From JAFGOG01 sp034429215 (GTDB lineage: Bacteria > Chloroflexota > Anaerolineae > JAAYZQ01): a stretch of DNA of 64,000 bases. This document shows positions 54,079-63,885 of the stretch, piece after piece; position 1 is the first letter of the stretch; every line of letters starts with the position of its first letter. The notes beneath the pieces were generated by a model. The model did no database searches and was not told the origin of the DNA. It saw nothing but the letters and a program-made list of their open reading frames with translations. The stretch is from contig DAOUGI010000066.1 of the NCBI GenBank assembly GCA_034429215.1, positions 99,483-163,482 on the forward strand, in the 5' to 3' direction. A program made the position numbers and the translations under genes.

Positions 54079-54252
54079 CTTGAGCCGAACCCTTTCTGGC
54101 CAAGGCTCAAGGCAGATTCACTGACAGGCTGATCGGGCCGGGACCAGGCGCGTGCCTTGTCCCGGCCCATCTGCTAAATGCCGAATTGGTTAAGGTGGCC
54201 CCCCTGTGGCTGCTGGCACAGGACAGGCCACACCGCCTAAAGAGAGGTGAGC

Positions 54253-55284
54253 ATGGGCCGTTACATTATCCGACGTCTCTTGCAGGCGATCCCGCTGCTG
54301 CTTATCATCAGTGTTGTCCTGTTTGTGCTGATGCAGAACATGGGCGACCCGCTGGCGACGATGGGTGGGCGCCGGCCGACCCGCAAGGACGACCGCGAGC
54401 GCCTGACCCGACAACTGGGCCTGGACAAGCCGGTGCTCGTCCAATACCTGTACTGGCTGATCGGCAACGATTGGACCAGGGTAGACCTGGACGGCGATGG
54501 TGTGGCCGAGACACAGGGAACGCGCAAGGGGGTGCTGCGGGGCGACTTTGGCACGTCGCTCGTTGAAAAACGGCCGGCGCTCAATCTGATCGGGGATCGT
54601 CTCCCCAATACCCTGTTGTTAATGGGTGCCTACGAGGTAGTGGTCATCCTCGGTGCCCTGATCGTCGGTATCTACTCGGCGGTGCACCAGTACTCGCTGA
54701 CAGACCACGTGGTGACGGGGATCTCTTTTGTCCTTTATTCTATGCCGATCTTTTTCATTGCCCTGTTGACCATGTACATCTTTGCCGTGAATTTCAAAAA
54801 GTGGGGGTTGCCCTACTTTCCCACGGTGGGCATGTTTGAGCCAGAGTCAGGCAAGACGGTTGCCCAGGTGGCCTGGCACATGGTCCTGCCGGTAGCGAGC
54901 CTGTCCCTGATCAGCCTGGCCGGATACAGCCGCTACATGCGCAGCACCATGTTGGAGGTACTGAGCCAGGACTATATGCGTACCGCCAAATCAAAGGGCC
55001 TGAGCAGCAGATATGTCCTCTTTGTGCATGCGCTCAAGAACGCTTCGCTGCCGATCGTGACCATCGTCGGCCTGGACCTGCCCACGCTGCTGGCCGGGGC
55101 GATTGTCACCGAGCGGATATTTGCCTGGCCCGGCATGGGCCGCCTGTTCCTCGACCATGTGCAGCGCGTCGATACCCCGGTCATCATGGCCATCTTGATG
55201 TTGGTGTCGGTGGCGGTCATTGTCTTCCAGATCCTGACCGATATCACCTATGCCTGGCTCGACCCGCGCATCCGGTACGACTAG
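54253..55284 (+). CDS. dppB: Peptide ABC transporter permease (DppB)
   Basis: 343 residues from ATG 54253, behind AGAGAGGTG. Six-helix BPD_transp_1 permease with the EAA loop (GLSSRYVLFVHALKNASLPIV) and DPLATMGGRRPTRKDDRERLTRQLGLDKPVLVQY. An external loop carries VDLDGDGVAETQGT, with a D-x-D-x-D-G calcium-loop pattern that is rare in DppB from other groups. Pairs with DppC. Confidence 0.92.
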   Translation: MGRYIIRRLLQAIPLLLIISVVLFVLMQNMGDPLATMGGRRPTRKDDRERLTRQLGLDKPVLVQYLYWLIGNDWTRVDLDGDGVAETQGTRKGVLRGDFGTSLVEKRPALNLIGDRLPNTLLLMGAYEVVVILGALIVGIYSAVHQYSLTDHVVTGISFVLYSMPIFFIALLTMYIFAVNFKKWGLPYFPTVGMFEPESGKTVAQVAWHMVLPVASLSLISLAGYSRYMRSTMLEVLSQDYMRTAKSKGLSSRYVLFVHALKNASLPIVTIVGLDLPTLLAGAIVTERIFAWPGMGRLFLDHVQRVDTPVIMAILMLVSVAVIVFQILTDITYAWLDPRIRYD

Positions 55285-55297
55285 GAGGGAGTGTCTG

Positions 55298-56257
55298 ATG
55301 ACCAGTGAAGCCGTACCCGCCATACCGCAGCTCAGGGCAGACGAGCTGGAAGCCCCTCCTCTAACGCTGCGCCAGTTGACCTGGCGCCGCTTCCGGCGCC
55401 ACAAGATGGCTCTCTTTGGGGTGGCGATGCTCATCCTGCTGTTCGCCTATTCCTTCGGAGGCGCTCTCTTTGTGCCCGAGTCGTATGCCAACCACACCGA
55501 CACCTCCCTCCGCCTTCAAGCGCCATCGGCAGCCCATCCGTTCGGCACCGATACCGTCGGGCGCGACATCCTAGCCCGCACCATCTACGGCGGTCAGATT
55601 TCGCTGCTGATCGGCCTGACGGCGATGCTGGTCGAAGTAACGTTGGGCATCCTGATCGGCTCCACTGCCGGCTATTTTGGGGGTTGGATAGATGCCTTGC
55701 TGATGCGCTTTACTGAAGCTGTATTCGTCGTCCCCCAGCTCTTCCTGCTGATCGTGATGTCCAAGAACTTTGGCGGCAAGGTCCCCAACATCACCCTGTT
55801 GGGACGCGAATTGAGCGGCAGCGTGATAGTCGTCATTCTGATCATCGGTGTGACGAGCTGGATGTACCTGACCCGCATCGTGCGCGCCGAATTCATCTCG
55901 CTCAAAGAGCGCGAGTTCATCCTGGCCGCCAAGGCAACCGGCACGCCGGCGCGGCAGGTGATCTTTGGACACATCCTGCCCAACTGCATGGCCCCGATCA
56001 TCGTCTCTGCCACCCTGTCCGTGGCCGCCGCCATCTTGGCCGAATCGTATATCAGCTTCTTGGGCTTGGGTGTCCAGCCGCCAACGGCTACATGGGGAAA
56101 CATGCTTGAGACAGCTTCCTCGGACTTTTCCAAGATTGAAAACGCGCCTTGGTTTTGGATTTTCCCCAGCTTGTTGATTGTGCTGACGGTGTTGAGCATC
56201 AACTTTGTTGGCGATGGGCTGCGCGATGCCCTCGACCCGCACAGCCGGGCTGCCTGA
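55298..56257 (+). CDS. dppC: Peptide ABC transporter permease (DppC)
   Basis: 319 residues from ATG 55298, behind AGGAGGGAG. N-terminal OppC_N region (LRQLTWRRFRRHKMALFGVAML), HPFGTDTVGRDILARTIYGG and the EAA loop GTPARQVIFGHILPN. Partner of DppB, translated 13 bases after it. Confidence 0.92.
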   Translation: MTSEAVPAIPQLRADELEAPPLTLRQLTWRRFRRHKMALFGVAMLILLFAYSFGGALFVPESYANHTDTSLRLQAPSAAHPFGTDTVGRDILARTIYGGQISLLIGLTAMLVEVTLGILIGSTAGYFGGWIDALLMRFTEAVFVVPQLFLLIVMSKNFGGKVPNITLLGRELSGSVIVVILIIGVTSWMYLTRIVRAEFISLKEREFILAAKATGTPARQVIFGHILPNCMAPIIVSATLSVAAAILAESYISFLGLGVQPPTATWGNMLETASSDFSKIENAPWFWIFPSLLIVLTVLSINFVGDGLRDALDPHSRAA

Positions 56258-56277
56258 GTAGGCATCAAGGAGCAAAG

Positions 56278-57270
56278 ATGGATAGGCCTGCACTGCTGGA
56301 AGTAAACGATCTGAAAACCCGCTTTCATACGGCGGAGGGCACCATCTACGCCGTGAACGGCATCTCCTTCACGCTCGGCGAAGGCGAGACCCTGGCCGTG
56401 GTCGGCGAAAGCGGCTGCGGCAAGTCGGTGAGCGTGTTGTCGATCATGGGCCTGATCCCGATCCCGCCAGGCGAGATTGCCAGCGGCAGCGCGGTCTACC
56501 GGGGCCGGGACCTGCTCAAGATAGCCGAATCGGAGATGGAAAAGGTGCGGGGCAAGGAGATCGCCATGGTCTTCCAGGACCCGATGACCTCACTGAACCC
56601 GGTGCTGACCATCGGCAAGCAGATCACCGAATCGCTGGAAAAGCACATGAGGATGGATCACGACACCGCCGTCCGGCGGACGGTGGAGCTGCTGGAGTGG
56701 GTGGGCCTTCCCGATCCGGCCCGCCGCCTGGACGACTATCCCCACCAGTTCTCGGGTGGGATGCGCCAACGGGTGATGATCGCCATGGCCCTGGCCTGCG
56801 GGCCGGCCATCCTGATCGCCGACGAGCCGACCACGGCTCTGGACGTGACCATCCAGGCCCAGATTGTAGAGCTGGTCAAGCGCCTGCGGCAGGACGTCGG
56901 CATGGCCATGATCTGGATCACCCACGACCTTGGCGTGGTAGCCGGGCTGGCCGATCGGGTGATCGTCATGTACGCCGGCTTTATCGTCGAGGAGGCCGAC
57001 GTGGATACCGTATACGAGGATCCGCGCCATCCCTATACTCAGGCCCTGCTGGCGGCCCTGCCCCGCGTGGATCGCCGGCGCGATCGCCGCCTTAAATCGA
57101 TCCCCGGTGCGCCGCCCAACCTGTTGGTGGAGTCCCACGGCTGCCCCTTTGCCGCGCGCTGCGAGCGCGTCATTGACCGCTGCCGGACCGAAAACCCCAT
57201 ACTGGAGGCGGTTGCGCCGCACCATAGGATCGCTTGTTGGGTCGACGTTCAGACAGGAGGGCCACGATGA
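56278..57270 (+). CDS. dppD: Peptide ABC transporter ATPase (DppD)
   Basis: 330 residues from ATG 56278. Walker [13 protein letters not shown] signature SGGMRQR, Walker [13 protein letters not shown] and the H-loop THDLGVVAG are intact. The C-terminal oligo_HPY region has a [18 protein letters not shown] motif (CPFAARCE, possibly iron-sulfur). Forms the ATPase pair with DppF. Confidence 0.93.
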   Translation: MDRPALLEVNDLKTRFHTAEGTIYAVNGISFTLGEGETLAVVGESGCGKSVSVLSIMGLIPIPPGEIASGSAVYRGRDLLKIAESEMEKVRGKEIAMVFQDPMTSLNPVLTIGKQITESLEKHMRMDHDTAVRRTVELLEWVGLPDPARRLDDYPHQFSGGMRQRVMIAMALACGPAILIADEPTTALDVTIQAQIVELVKRLRQDVGMAMIWITHDLGVVAGLADRVIVMYAGFIVEEADVDTVYEDPRHPYTQALLAALPRVDRRRDRRLKSIPGAPPNLLVESHGCPFAARCERVIDRCRTENPILEAVAPHHRIACWVDVQTGGPR

Positions 57271-58250
57271 GCCAGGCCGAACCTTTAGTCAAGGTAGAAA
57301 ACCTCACCAAGCATTTCCCGATCATGCGCGGGATATTGGTCCAGCGCAAGGTCGGCGCGGTGCAGGCGGTGGACGGCGTTTCCTTCAGTATTGCCCCGGG
57401 CGAGACGCTGGGGCTGGTCGGCGAGAGCGGCTGCGGCAAGACCACCGCCGGGCGGACCCTGCTGGCCCTCTACCCGGCAACTGCCGGGCAGGTGACGATC
57501 GACGGGCACGACGTCCACAAAGCCAAGGGCCGCGAGCTGCTGGCCGTCCGGCGCAAGGCGCAGATCATCTTCCAGGACCCGTTCGCTTCGCTCAATCCGC
57601 GTTGGACGGTCGGCGCCATCGTGAGCGAGCCGATCAAGGTGCACAAGCTGTGCAAAGGCGAAAAGGAGCGATCGGCCCGCGTCAAAGAGCTCATGGAGCT
57701 GGTCGGGCTGAATGCGCGCTTGGTCAACCGTTTTCCGCACGAGTTCTCCGGCGGTCAGCGGCAGCGGATCGGCGTGGCGCGGGCGCTGGCTTCCGAGCCC
57801 AAGTTTATCGTCTGCGACGAACCGATCTCGGCGCTGGACGTGTCGATCCAGGCCCAGGTAGTGAACCTGCTCGAAGACCTGCAGGACCGGCTGGGGCTGA
57901 CCTACCTGTTCATTGCCCACGACCTGAGCATGGTGCGGCACATCTGCGACCGGGTGGCGGTCATGTACCTGGGTGTGATCGTCGAGCTGGCCGAGCGCAA
58001 CGAGCTGTACGAGAACCCGCTGCACCCCTACACCCAGTCGTTGCTGTCGGCCGTGCCGATCCCCGATCCCAAGAAGGACCGGGTCCGCCAGCGAACTATC
58101 CTGACCGGCGATGTGCCCAGCCCAATCAACCCGCCAAGCGGCTGCCGCTTCCACCCGCGTTGCCCGGCCGCCACCCCCCTCTGTTCCGAGGCCCGGCCCG
58201 AGTGGCAGGACATGGGTGGAAACCACTGGGTCGCCTGTCATCGGAAATAA
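57267..58250 (+). CDS. dppF: Peptide ABC transporter ATPase (DppF)
   Basis: 327 residues; ATG overlaps the dppD stop by four bases (ATGA). Walker [10 protein letters not shown], signature SGGQRQR, Walker [13 protein letters not shown] and H-loop AHDLSMV are intact. C-terminal [16 protein letters not shown] is the oligo_HPY cysteine motif. Its TAA stop shares one base with the deacylase ATG. Confidence 0.93.
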   Translation: MSQAEPLVKVENLTKHFPIMRGILVQRKVGAVQAVDGVSFSIAPGETLGLVGESGCGKTTAGRTLLALYPATAGQVTIDGHDVHKAKGRELLAVRRKAQIIFQDPFASLNPRWTVGAIVSEPIKVHKLCKGEKERSARVKELMELVGLNARLVNRFPHEFSGGQRQRIGVARALASEPKFIVCDEPISALDVSIQAQVVNLLEDLQDRLGLTYLFIAHDLSMVRHICDRVAVMYLGVIVELAERNELYENPLHPYTQSLLSAVPIPDPKKDRVRQRTILTGDVPSPINPPSGCRFHPRCPAATPLCSEARPEWQDMGGNHWVACHRK

Positions 58251-59902
58251 TGACAGCTTTTGACTTTGTATTAGCCGGCGGCCGGATCGTAGACGGCTGC
58301 GGCAACCCATGGTTCTACGGTGACGTGGGGATCCGGCGCGGCCGGATCGCCTGCATCGCGCCGCCCGGCGCCCTCCGCGGCGAGCAGACCCTCGACGTGG
58401 GCGGCCGCTTTGTCGCTCCTGGCTTTGTCGATGTCCATACCCACTCGGACCTGTCGATCTTGGTCAACCGCCAGGCCGAGAGCGTCGTCCGCCAGGGCGT
58501 GACCACCGAGGTGATCGGCAACTGCGGCATGTCGCCGGCGCCGGTCAGCGGCGCGCGCCTGGTTGAGATGCGCCGCTTTTGGGGGTTGCTGCCCGATGCG
58601 CCCGGGGTGACGTGGCGGTGGCGTAGCTTTGACCAGTACCTGCGCGCCCTGCAGCGGGGAGGGCTGGCGATCAACGTCGCCTCGCTGGCCGGCCACGGAG
58701 CGCTGCGCATAGCCGTCATGGGTTTTGAATCCCGCACGCCGGCGCCGGAAGATCTGGACGAGATGAAAAGCCTGCTGGTCGAGGCGCTGGAGGCCGGGGT
58801 GTTCGGCCTGTCCACCGGCTTGGTCTATCCGCCCGGCTGTTTTGCCGGCACCGGCGAGATCGTCGAGCTGTGCCGCGTCGTGGCGGGCTACAAGGGGTTG
58901 TACGCCTCGCACATCCGGGGCGAGCGGGAGACGATCCTGGACGCTGTGGCCGAGGCGATCGAGATCGGGCGGCAGGCCGGCGTGCCGGTGCAGATCTCGC
59001 ACAATGCGCCCAAGTACGGCGCGCCGTGCGACGCCTCGGCCAACCTGAGCCTGGTGGACCAGGCGCGGGCCAGGGGCCAGGACGTGACGGTGGATAATGA
59101 CGTCCACACCGACCTCGGACCGGCGCTGATCGATGCGCTGCCCCAGCCCTTCCACGAGCAGGGCGTTGCACAAGTGGTCGCCCTGCTGCAGGATCCCGAG
59201 TCGCGGCGCCAGATCCGAGAAGAGATTGTCCGCGACCGGCTGCCGGCCTTTGGCCCGGTCGGTTTGCTGAAGCACGGCCAATGGCACAGGATTACGGTGA
59301 TGCACGCGCCGCGCACGCCCAAAGCGCCGGGCAAGACGATCGCAGCGCTGGCTGCCGGACGGGGCGTGGACCCCTTTGACCTCTATTTCGACCTGATCGT
59401 CGCCAACGGCGATGAGGTGGACGCGATCTTTGATTACATCGACGAGGCGAACATTCGCATTCTGCTTCGGCACCCGGCAGTGATGATCTGCTCCGACGGG
59501 GAAGTGCTGGCGCCCTACGGCCCGCTGAACGATCCTCCGCCCTATTCTCCCTGCAGCTATGGCGAGTTCCCCGGCGTGCTGGAGCGGTACGTTCGCGAGC
59601 GTCCGGTGTTGACGCTGGAGGAGGCGATCCGCAAGATGACCTCTTTCCCCGCCCAACGGTTTGGCCTGACCGATCGGGGCGTGCTGCGGCCGGGGGCCTG
59701 GGCCGATATCGTCGTTTTCGACCTGGAGCGGATCCACGACCGGGCGACGAACCTCTACCCCCACGCCGATCCGTTCGAGAATTTCCCCCACCAATACCCG
59801 GAAGGGATCGATTATGTGTTCGTCAATGGGGTGATGGTGGTGGAGGGAGAGCGTCACACCGGGGCTCTGCCGGGCAAGGTTCTGCGCAAAAAGGTGATCT
59901 AA
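58250..59902 (+). CDS. N-acyl-D-amino-acid deacylase (amidohydrolase family)
   Basis: 550 residues from ATG 58250, which overlaps the dppF stop (TAATG), so the enzyme is translated with the transporter. Amidohydrolase fold with VDVHTHSDLS (HxH), GNCGMSPAP, LYASHIRGERE, a late catalytic Asp in MICSDGEVLAPYG. D-aminoacylases of this group release D-amino acids from N-acyl forms. Cytoplasmic. Context: imported peptides are processed immediately after uptake. Confidence 0.87.
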   Translation: MTAFDFVLAGGRIVDGCGNPWFYGDVGIRRGRIACIAPPGALRGEQTLDVGGRFVAPGFVDVHTHSDLSILVNRQAESVVRQGVTTEVIGNCGMSPAPVSGARLVEMRRFWGLLPDAPGVTWRWRSFDQYLRALQRGGLAINVASLAGHGALRIAVMGFESRTPAPEDLDEMKSLLVEALEAGVFGLSTGLVYPPGCFAGTGEIVELCRVVAGYKGLYASHIRGERETILDAVAEAIEIGRQAGVPVQISHNAPKYGAPCDASANLSLVDQARARGQDVTVDNDVHTDLGPALIDALPQPFHEQGVAQVVALLQDPESRRQIREEIVRDRLPAFGPVGLLKHGQWHRITVMHAPRTPKAPGKTIAALAAGRGVDPFDLYFDLIVANGDEVDAIFDYIDEANIRILLRHPAVMICSDGEVLAPYGPLNDPPPYSPCSYGEFPGVLERYVRERPVLTLEEAIRKMTSFPAQRFGLTDRGVLRPGAWADIVVFDLERIHDRATNLYPHADPFENFPHQYPEGIDYVFVNGVMVVEGERHTGALPGKVLRKKVI

Positions 59903-61012
59903 ATGACTTCCAATCCGATTCCGGTCATCCAGGTCAAAGGCACCCATCGTCAGGTGGGCCAGCAGATCGGGGAGCAGATGCGGACCAGGCTGCAGGAATA
60001 CCGGCAGGCCGCCGACCAGATGCGCGCGGGGCTGCCCCCCGGCGTGACCTGGGGGGACATGCTGAACCAGGGCCGGGTCTACCTGACCTACAGCCGCACC
60101 ATCTATCCCCAGTATGTCGAGGAGCTGGAGGGGATCGCCGCAGGAGCTGGGCTGCCGTTCGAAGAGATGTTCACCGAGCTGTGCGAAGAGTTGTGGGAAA
60201 GCCCGGCCTGGCGGCACCACGGCGGTCTCCTGGGACCTGCCAAGGGCTGTACCGACTTGGCAGCGCGCGGCCGGGCCACCGCGGACGGCTCGACGCTGAT
60301 CGCCCACACCAACGACCTCGGCCCGGATGTGGAAAAGGACCTGGTAATCCTGAGGGTGCAGGCCGGCGACGAGCCAGAGTTTCTGGGTGTGTCGGTGGCC
60401 GGGCTGGGGTACAGCGCCGGATTTAACGCCGCCGGCATCAGCATGACCGGCAACGAAGTGGCAAACAACGACATCCGCCCCGGCGTGCCGCGGTTGTTGA
60501 TCGTGCGCGCCATCCTGGCTGCTCGGCGGCTGGGCGAGGCGATGGACGCCTGCCTGCTCCCCCAGCGCGCCTCGAACTATAACAACGTCATCGGCGACGC
60601 CAACGGCGAGGTCTATAGCATGGAGGGCTCGGCCACCGACTGCGAGCCGATCTATATCGACGGCGACATCCTGGCCCACGCCAACCACTATGTCAGCCCG
60701 CCGATGCGCCGCTTCGAGGCCGACCGTAACACCATCGGCACGTCGGTGATCCGCCATAACCGGGCCATGCGCCTGCTGCGCGAGAATTATGGCCGGCTGT
60801 CGCCCGATCTGTTCAAGGTGCTGCTGGCCGACCACGCCAACTATCCCTCGTCGATCTGCAAACACGGCACAGATTCGGTGACCGTATTCGCCATGATCCT
60901 CGACCTGGGCCGGCGGCAGGCCTGGATTGGGCGCGGCCGACCGTGCGAAACGCAGTGGGTCGAGCACACTCTCGATCCGTGGGCCGGGACGCAGCCTGGT
61001 GTAGTGGTCTAG
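59903..61012 (+). CDS. C45-family peptidase/acyltransferase
   Basis: 369 residues; ATG follows the deacylase stop with no gap. Ntn-hydrolase of the C45 (acyl-CoA:6-APA acyltransferase-like) family with the N-terminal nucleophile Cys116 of the processed chain in GPAKGCTDLAARG, then NDLGPDVEKD and the conserved TGNEVANNDI. The family cleaves or transfers acyl groups on amide bonds; this member needs autocleavage before Cys116. Substrate unknown; likely acts on the same imported material as the deacylase. Confidence 0.75.
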   Translation: MTSNPIPVIQVKGTHRQVGQQIGEQMRTRLQEYRQAADQMRAGLPPGVTWGDMLNQGRVYLTYSRTIYPQYVEELEGIAAGAGLPFEEMFTELCEELWESPAWRHHGGLLGPAKGCTDLAARGRATADGSTLIAHTNDLGPDVEKDLVILRVQAGDEPEFLGVSVAGLGYSAGFNAAGISMTGNEVANNDIRPGVPRLLIVRAILAARRLGEAMDACLLPQRASNYNNVIGDANGEVYSMEGSATDCEPIYIDGDILAHANHYVSPPMRRFEADRNTIGTSVIRHNRAMRLLRENYGRLSPDLFKVLLADHANYPSSICKHGTDSVTVFAMILDLGRRQAWIGRGRPCETQWVEHTLDPWAGTQPGVVV

Positions 61013-61035
61013 GCGAGCTGGAGACAGGGGTCAAG

Positions 61036-62070
61036 ATGAGCATCCTGGAACACGAGATCCACGAGCAGCCACCCGTCATCCGGCGGCTGCTTGAGCGGGA
61101 GACACAAAACGCCGCGCGTCTGGCAGCGCTCGTCCGCGACCGGTTCGACTATACAGTCATTGCCGCGCGGGGCACCTCTGACAATGCCGCTCGCTATGCC
61201 CAGTATCTGTGGGGCGCTCAGAACCGGCTGCCGGTGGCCCTGGCGACCCCCTCGCTGTTTACGTTGTACCGGCGCCCGCCCCGGCTGGCCCGAGCGCTGG
61301 TGGTCGGCATCTCGCAGTCTGGCCAGTCGCCCGACATTGTGGCCGTCGTGGCCGAAGGCCGGCGGCAGGGCTGCCCGACACTGGTCATCACCAACGATCC
61401 CGGCTCGCCCCTGGCTGCCGCTGCCGAATGTGTCATCCCGCTCCACGCCGGCCCCGAGCGGGCCGTCGCCGCAACCAAGACCTACACCGCCTCGCTGGCG
61501 GCGTTGGCCCTCTTTTCGTGCCAACTGGCGGACGACACCGAGCGTATGGCCCAATTGCGCCAGATCCCGGATCGGATCGAGCAAACGCTCGACAGTCTGG
61601 CCTCCATGCTGCCTCGCGTGGAACGCTACCGGTACATGGACCGCTGCGCCGTCCTCGGCCGGGGCTATAACTATGCGACCGCTTTTGAGATCGCGCTCAA
61701 GATCAAGGAGCTGACGCGCACCGTCGCCGAGCCCTATTCCTCGGCCGATTTCCGCCACGGCCCCATCGCCATGGTTCGTGACGGCTTTCCGGTGCTGGTG
61801 ATCGCGCCCGGTGGTGCCGCGGCGGGGGACCTGCAGACGCTCGTTGCCGACCTCCAAGAGCTGGATTCCGAGCTGCTGCTGATCTCGGACGATCCGGACC
61901 TGCTGGCGCAGGCTCACCTGTCCATGCCGCTGCCGCCTGGGCTTCCGGAGTGGCTGACACCGTTAGTGGCGGTGCTGCCTGGTCAGCTTTTCAGCCTGGC
62001 GCTGGCCCAGGCCAAAGGACTGGATCCGGATCGGCCTCACGGATTGAAAAAGGTCACGGAGACTCTGTAG
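61036..62070 (+). CDS. SIS-domain sugar isomerase/deaminase (GlmS-like without glutaminase domain)
   Basis: 344 residues from ATG 61036. Two SIS domains with AARGTSDNAARYAQYLWG, SQSGQSPDIVAVVAEGRRQG and AVAATKTYTASLAAL; the second has EIALKIKELTRTVAEPYSSADFRHGPIA. Resembles the C-terminal part of GlmS and NagB-II. Could isomerise or deaminate an amino-sugar phosphate, fitting muropeptide recycling, but the substrate is not known. Confidence 0.8.
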   Translation: MSILEHEIHEQPPVIRRLLERETQNAARLAALVRDRFDYTVIAARGTSDNAARYAQYLWGAQNRLPVALATPSLFTLYRRPPRLARALVVGISQSGQSPDIVAVVAEGRRQGCPTLVITNDPGSPLAAAAECVIPLHAGPERAVAATKTYTASLAALALFSCQLADDTERMAQLRQIPDRIEQTLDSLASMLPRVERYRYMDRCAVLGRGYNYATAFEIALKIKELTRTVAEPYSSADFRHGPIAMVRDGFPVLVIAPGGAAAGDLQTLVADLQELDSELLLISDDPDLLAQAHLSMPLPPGLPEWLTPLVAVLPGQLFSLALAQAKGLDPDRPHGLKKVTETL

Positions 62071-62078
62071 CCAAGACC

Positions 62079-62112
62079 GTCATTCTGAGGGAACTGGGTG
62101 ACCGAAGAATCT
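62079..62112. repeat. GTCATTCTGA...GAAGAATCT repeat, copy 4
   Basis: GTCATTCTGAGGGAACTGGG followed by TGACCGAAGAATCT. Between the convergent SIS and asparaginase genes; the end of the repeat provides the asparaginase stop codon. Confidence 0.75.
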
Positions 62113-63079
62113 ACGGCTCTGTCCCGAACCAGCGCAGCGCCCCGGTCGCATTCCCCTCACCGCCCAGGGCAACCATCAGCCGGATGCGCGCCTTTTGGCC
62201 GTTGAGCCCGCCGGCAAAGCCGCAGCCCAGGGCGACCTGGTCGCGGTGGGCGCCGGCATAGCCGTAGCGGTCGGTCACCCGCCCGGCCGGGCAGCGGGAG
62301 GCAATGACTACTGCCACGCCCTGCCCGACCGCCTTGTCGACGACCGGCAGCCACCAGGGCGGCAGCCGCCCGCCGCCCAGTGCTTCGATCACGGCGCCAC
62401 GGGCGCCCCGCGCCACCGCATCCTCTAACAGCGCGGCGTCGATACCCGCCCCCAGCTTGAGGAGGGTCACTGCTGGCTCCAGCCGGTCGCAGGGGATGGT
62501 CTCGCGTCCCAGGCGGCTGCCGATCCACACCCCGTCGGCGTCGACCCGGCCCAGAGGGCCGCAGCCGGGCGACTGAAAGGTATCGAGGGCCAGGGTGTGG
62601 GTCTTTGTTACATAACGGGCGGCGTGGATTTCGTCGTTGAGCGCGACCAGTGTGCCCAGACCGCGCGCTTCCCGACTCGCAGCGACGCGGATCGCTGCTG
62701 CCAGGTTAGCATAGCCCTCATAGCCGGCGTCAGAGGCAGTGCGCATGGCGCCGGTGACGACGACCGGCGTCTCGCCCGGCACGGTCAGATCGAGCAAGTA
62801 GGCCGTTTCTTCCAGGGTATCGGTCCCGTGGGTGACGACGATGCCCGCCACGCCAGGATCGCCGGTCAGGGCGGCGACTCGCTGCCGCAGGCTCCACAGC
62901 AGGTCCAGGGTGAAATGGGCGCTGGGCAGGTTGCAATGCTCCACCACCCGCCCAGGAGGCAGGCCGGCGGGCAGCGATCGCAGAAAATCGGCGCCGGCCA
63001 GCGCTGGCACCGCGCCGCCCGCCGCCGCGTCGTGCTGCATGGCGATCGTGCCGCCGGTCGTGACGACGACAACCTCCAT
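62111..63079 (-). CDS. ansA: L-asparaginase
   Basis: 322 residues from ATG 63079. Motifs VVVTTGGTIAMQ (catalytic Thr) and VVTHGTDTLEETAYLL (second Thr-Asp pair), with GAMRTASDAGYEG and ALNDEIHAARYVTKTHTLALDTFQSP. No signal peptide is seen, so type I-like, cytoplasmic. Hydrolyses L-Asn to L-Asp and ammonia. Starts four bases after the methyltransferase stop. Confidence 0.9.
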   Translation of the reverse strand: MEVVVVTTGGTIAMQHDAAAGGAVPALAGADFLRSLPAGLPPGRVVEHCNLPSAHFTLDLLWSLRQRVAALTGDPGVAGIVVTHGTDTLEETAYLLDLTVPGETPVVVTGAMRTASDAGYEGYANLAAAIRVAASREARGLGTLVALNDEIHAARYVTKTHTLALDTFQSPGCGPLGRVDADGVWIGSRLGRETIPCDRLEPAVTLLKLGAGIDAALLEDAVARGARGAVIEALGGGRLPPWWLPVVDKAVGQGVAVVIASRCPAGRVTDRYGYAGAHRDQVALGCGFAGGLNGQKARIRLMVALGGEGNATGALRWFGTEP

Positions 63080-63083
63080 GCTT

Positions 63084-63875
63084 CTACTCGTCAGTCTTCT
63101 TGCGGGCGATGATCTGGAAGAAACGGCCCAGCAGGTAATAGGGATACCTGTCGGTCAGGGCCAGTTCGAGCCGTTCCAATCGGGCGAAAAAGCCCGGATC
63201 GTATTTGAGGTTGTTGTCCAAGATATAGTCGTTCACACACCGCACACCATACCGGCCGACCTCCGAACAGCCGGCTTGCTCCAATGGCCCGACCAGATCC
63301 TCGGCCACGTAGGCCTGGACCGGAACGCCAAAGGTGTAGGCAAACACCGTCTCGGCGTCGAGGCTGGCGTACGCCGCGTCCAGGTCAAGCTGCATCAGCG
63401 CCTGGCGGTATGGCTCTGAGTAGCGGTTGACGCAGATGGCCGAGATCAAGCCGCCGGGTCGCAACGGATGGCACACAGCACTGGTTGCGGCGGCCAGGTC
63501 GCCGGCATACTGTAGCACGTTGTGGCACAGCACAAGGTCGAACTTTGCCTCGGGAAAGAGGTCGGGAATGGCGGCTAGATCTGCTTGGTAGAACGCCATC
63601 CGGTCGGCGACGCCGCTGGCCTCGGCGTTGCGGCGCGCTTCGGCCAGCATTTCGCTCGTTGGGTCGAGCAAGGTGACGATGTGCCCCTGGGCGGCCAGGG
63701 GGATCGCCTCCAGCCCGTTGCCGCCGCCTGCGTCGAGGACGTGCAGGGAGCGTCCGTCAAGATGGCGTTCGAGGTTGGCCAGCGCGATGCTGTAGCGCAA
63801 ACGGCCCCACGGAGCATCTTGTAACTCTTTGAACTTCGGTAACCTGTCGCCGAAAACCTGAGCCCAATCCGTCAT
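63084..63875 (-). CDS. SAM-dependent methyltransferase (CmoM/SmtA-like)
   Basis: 263 residues from ATG 63875. Motif I SLHVLDAGGGNGLEAIPLAAQGH (about 43-65), LLDPTSEMLAEAR, FDLVLCHNVLQYAGDLAAATSAVCHPLRPGG. Resembles the CmoM tRNA methyltransferase group, but assignment to tRNA is tentative. Lies between an MFS gene and asparaginase in one - strand run. Confidence 0.75.
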   Translation of the reverse strand: MTDWAQVFGDRLPKFKELQDAPWGRLRYSIALANLERHLDGRSLHVLDAGGGNGLEAIPLAAQGHIVTLLDPTSEMLAEARRNAEASGVADRMAFYQADLAAIPDLFPEAKFDLVLCHNVLQYAGDLAAATSAVCHPLRPGGLISAICVNRYSEPYRQALMQLDLDAAYASLDAETVFAYTFGVPVQAYVAEDLVGPLEQAGCSEVGRYGVRCVNDYILDNNLKYDPGFFARLERLELALTDRYPYYLLGRFFQIIARKKTDE

Positions 63876-63885
63876 GGCTGCCTGC

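Noticed and set aside
57107..58249. A 931-residue deacylase starting inside dppF
   Set aside because: That extension is a shadow frame of dppD/dppF; the deacylase family begins at ATG 58250.
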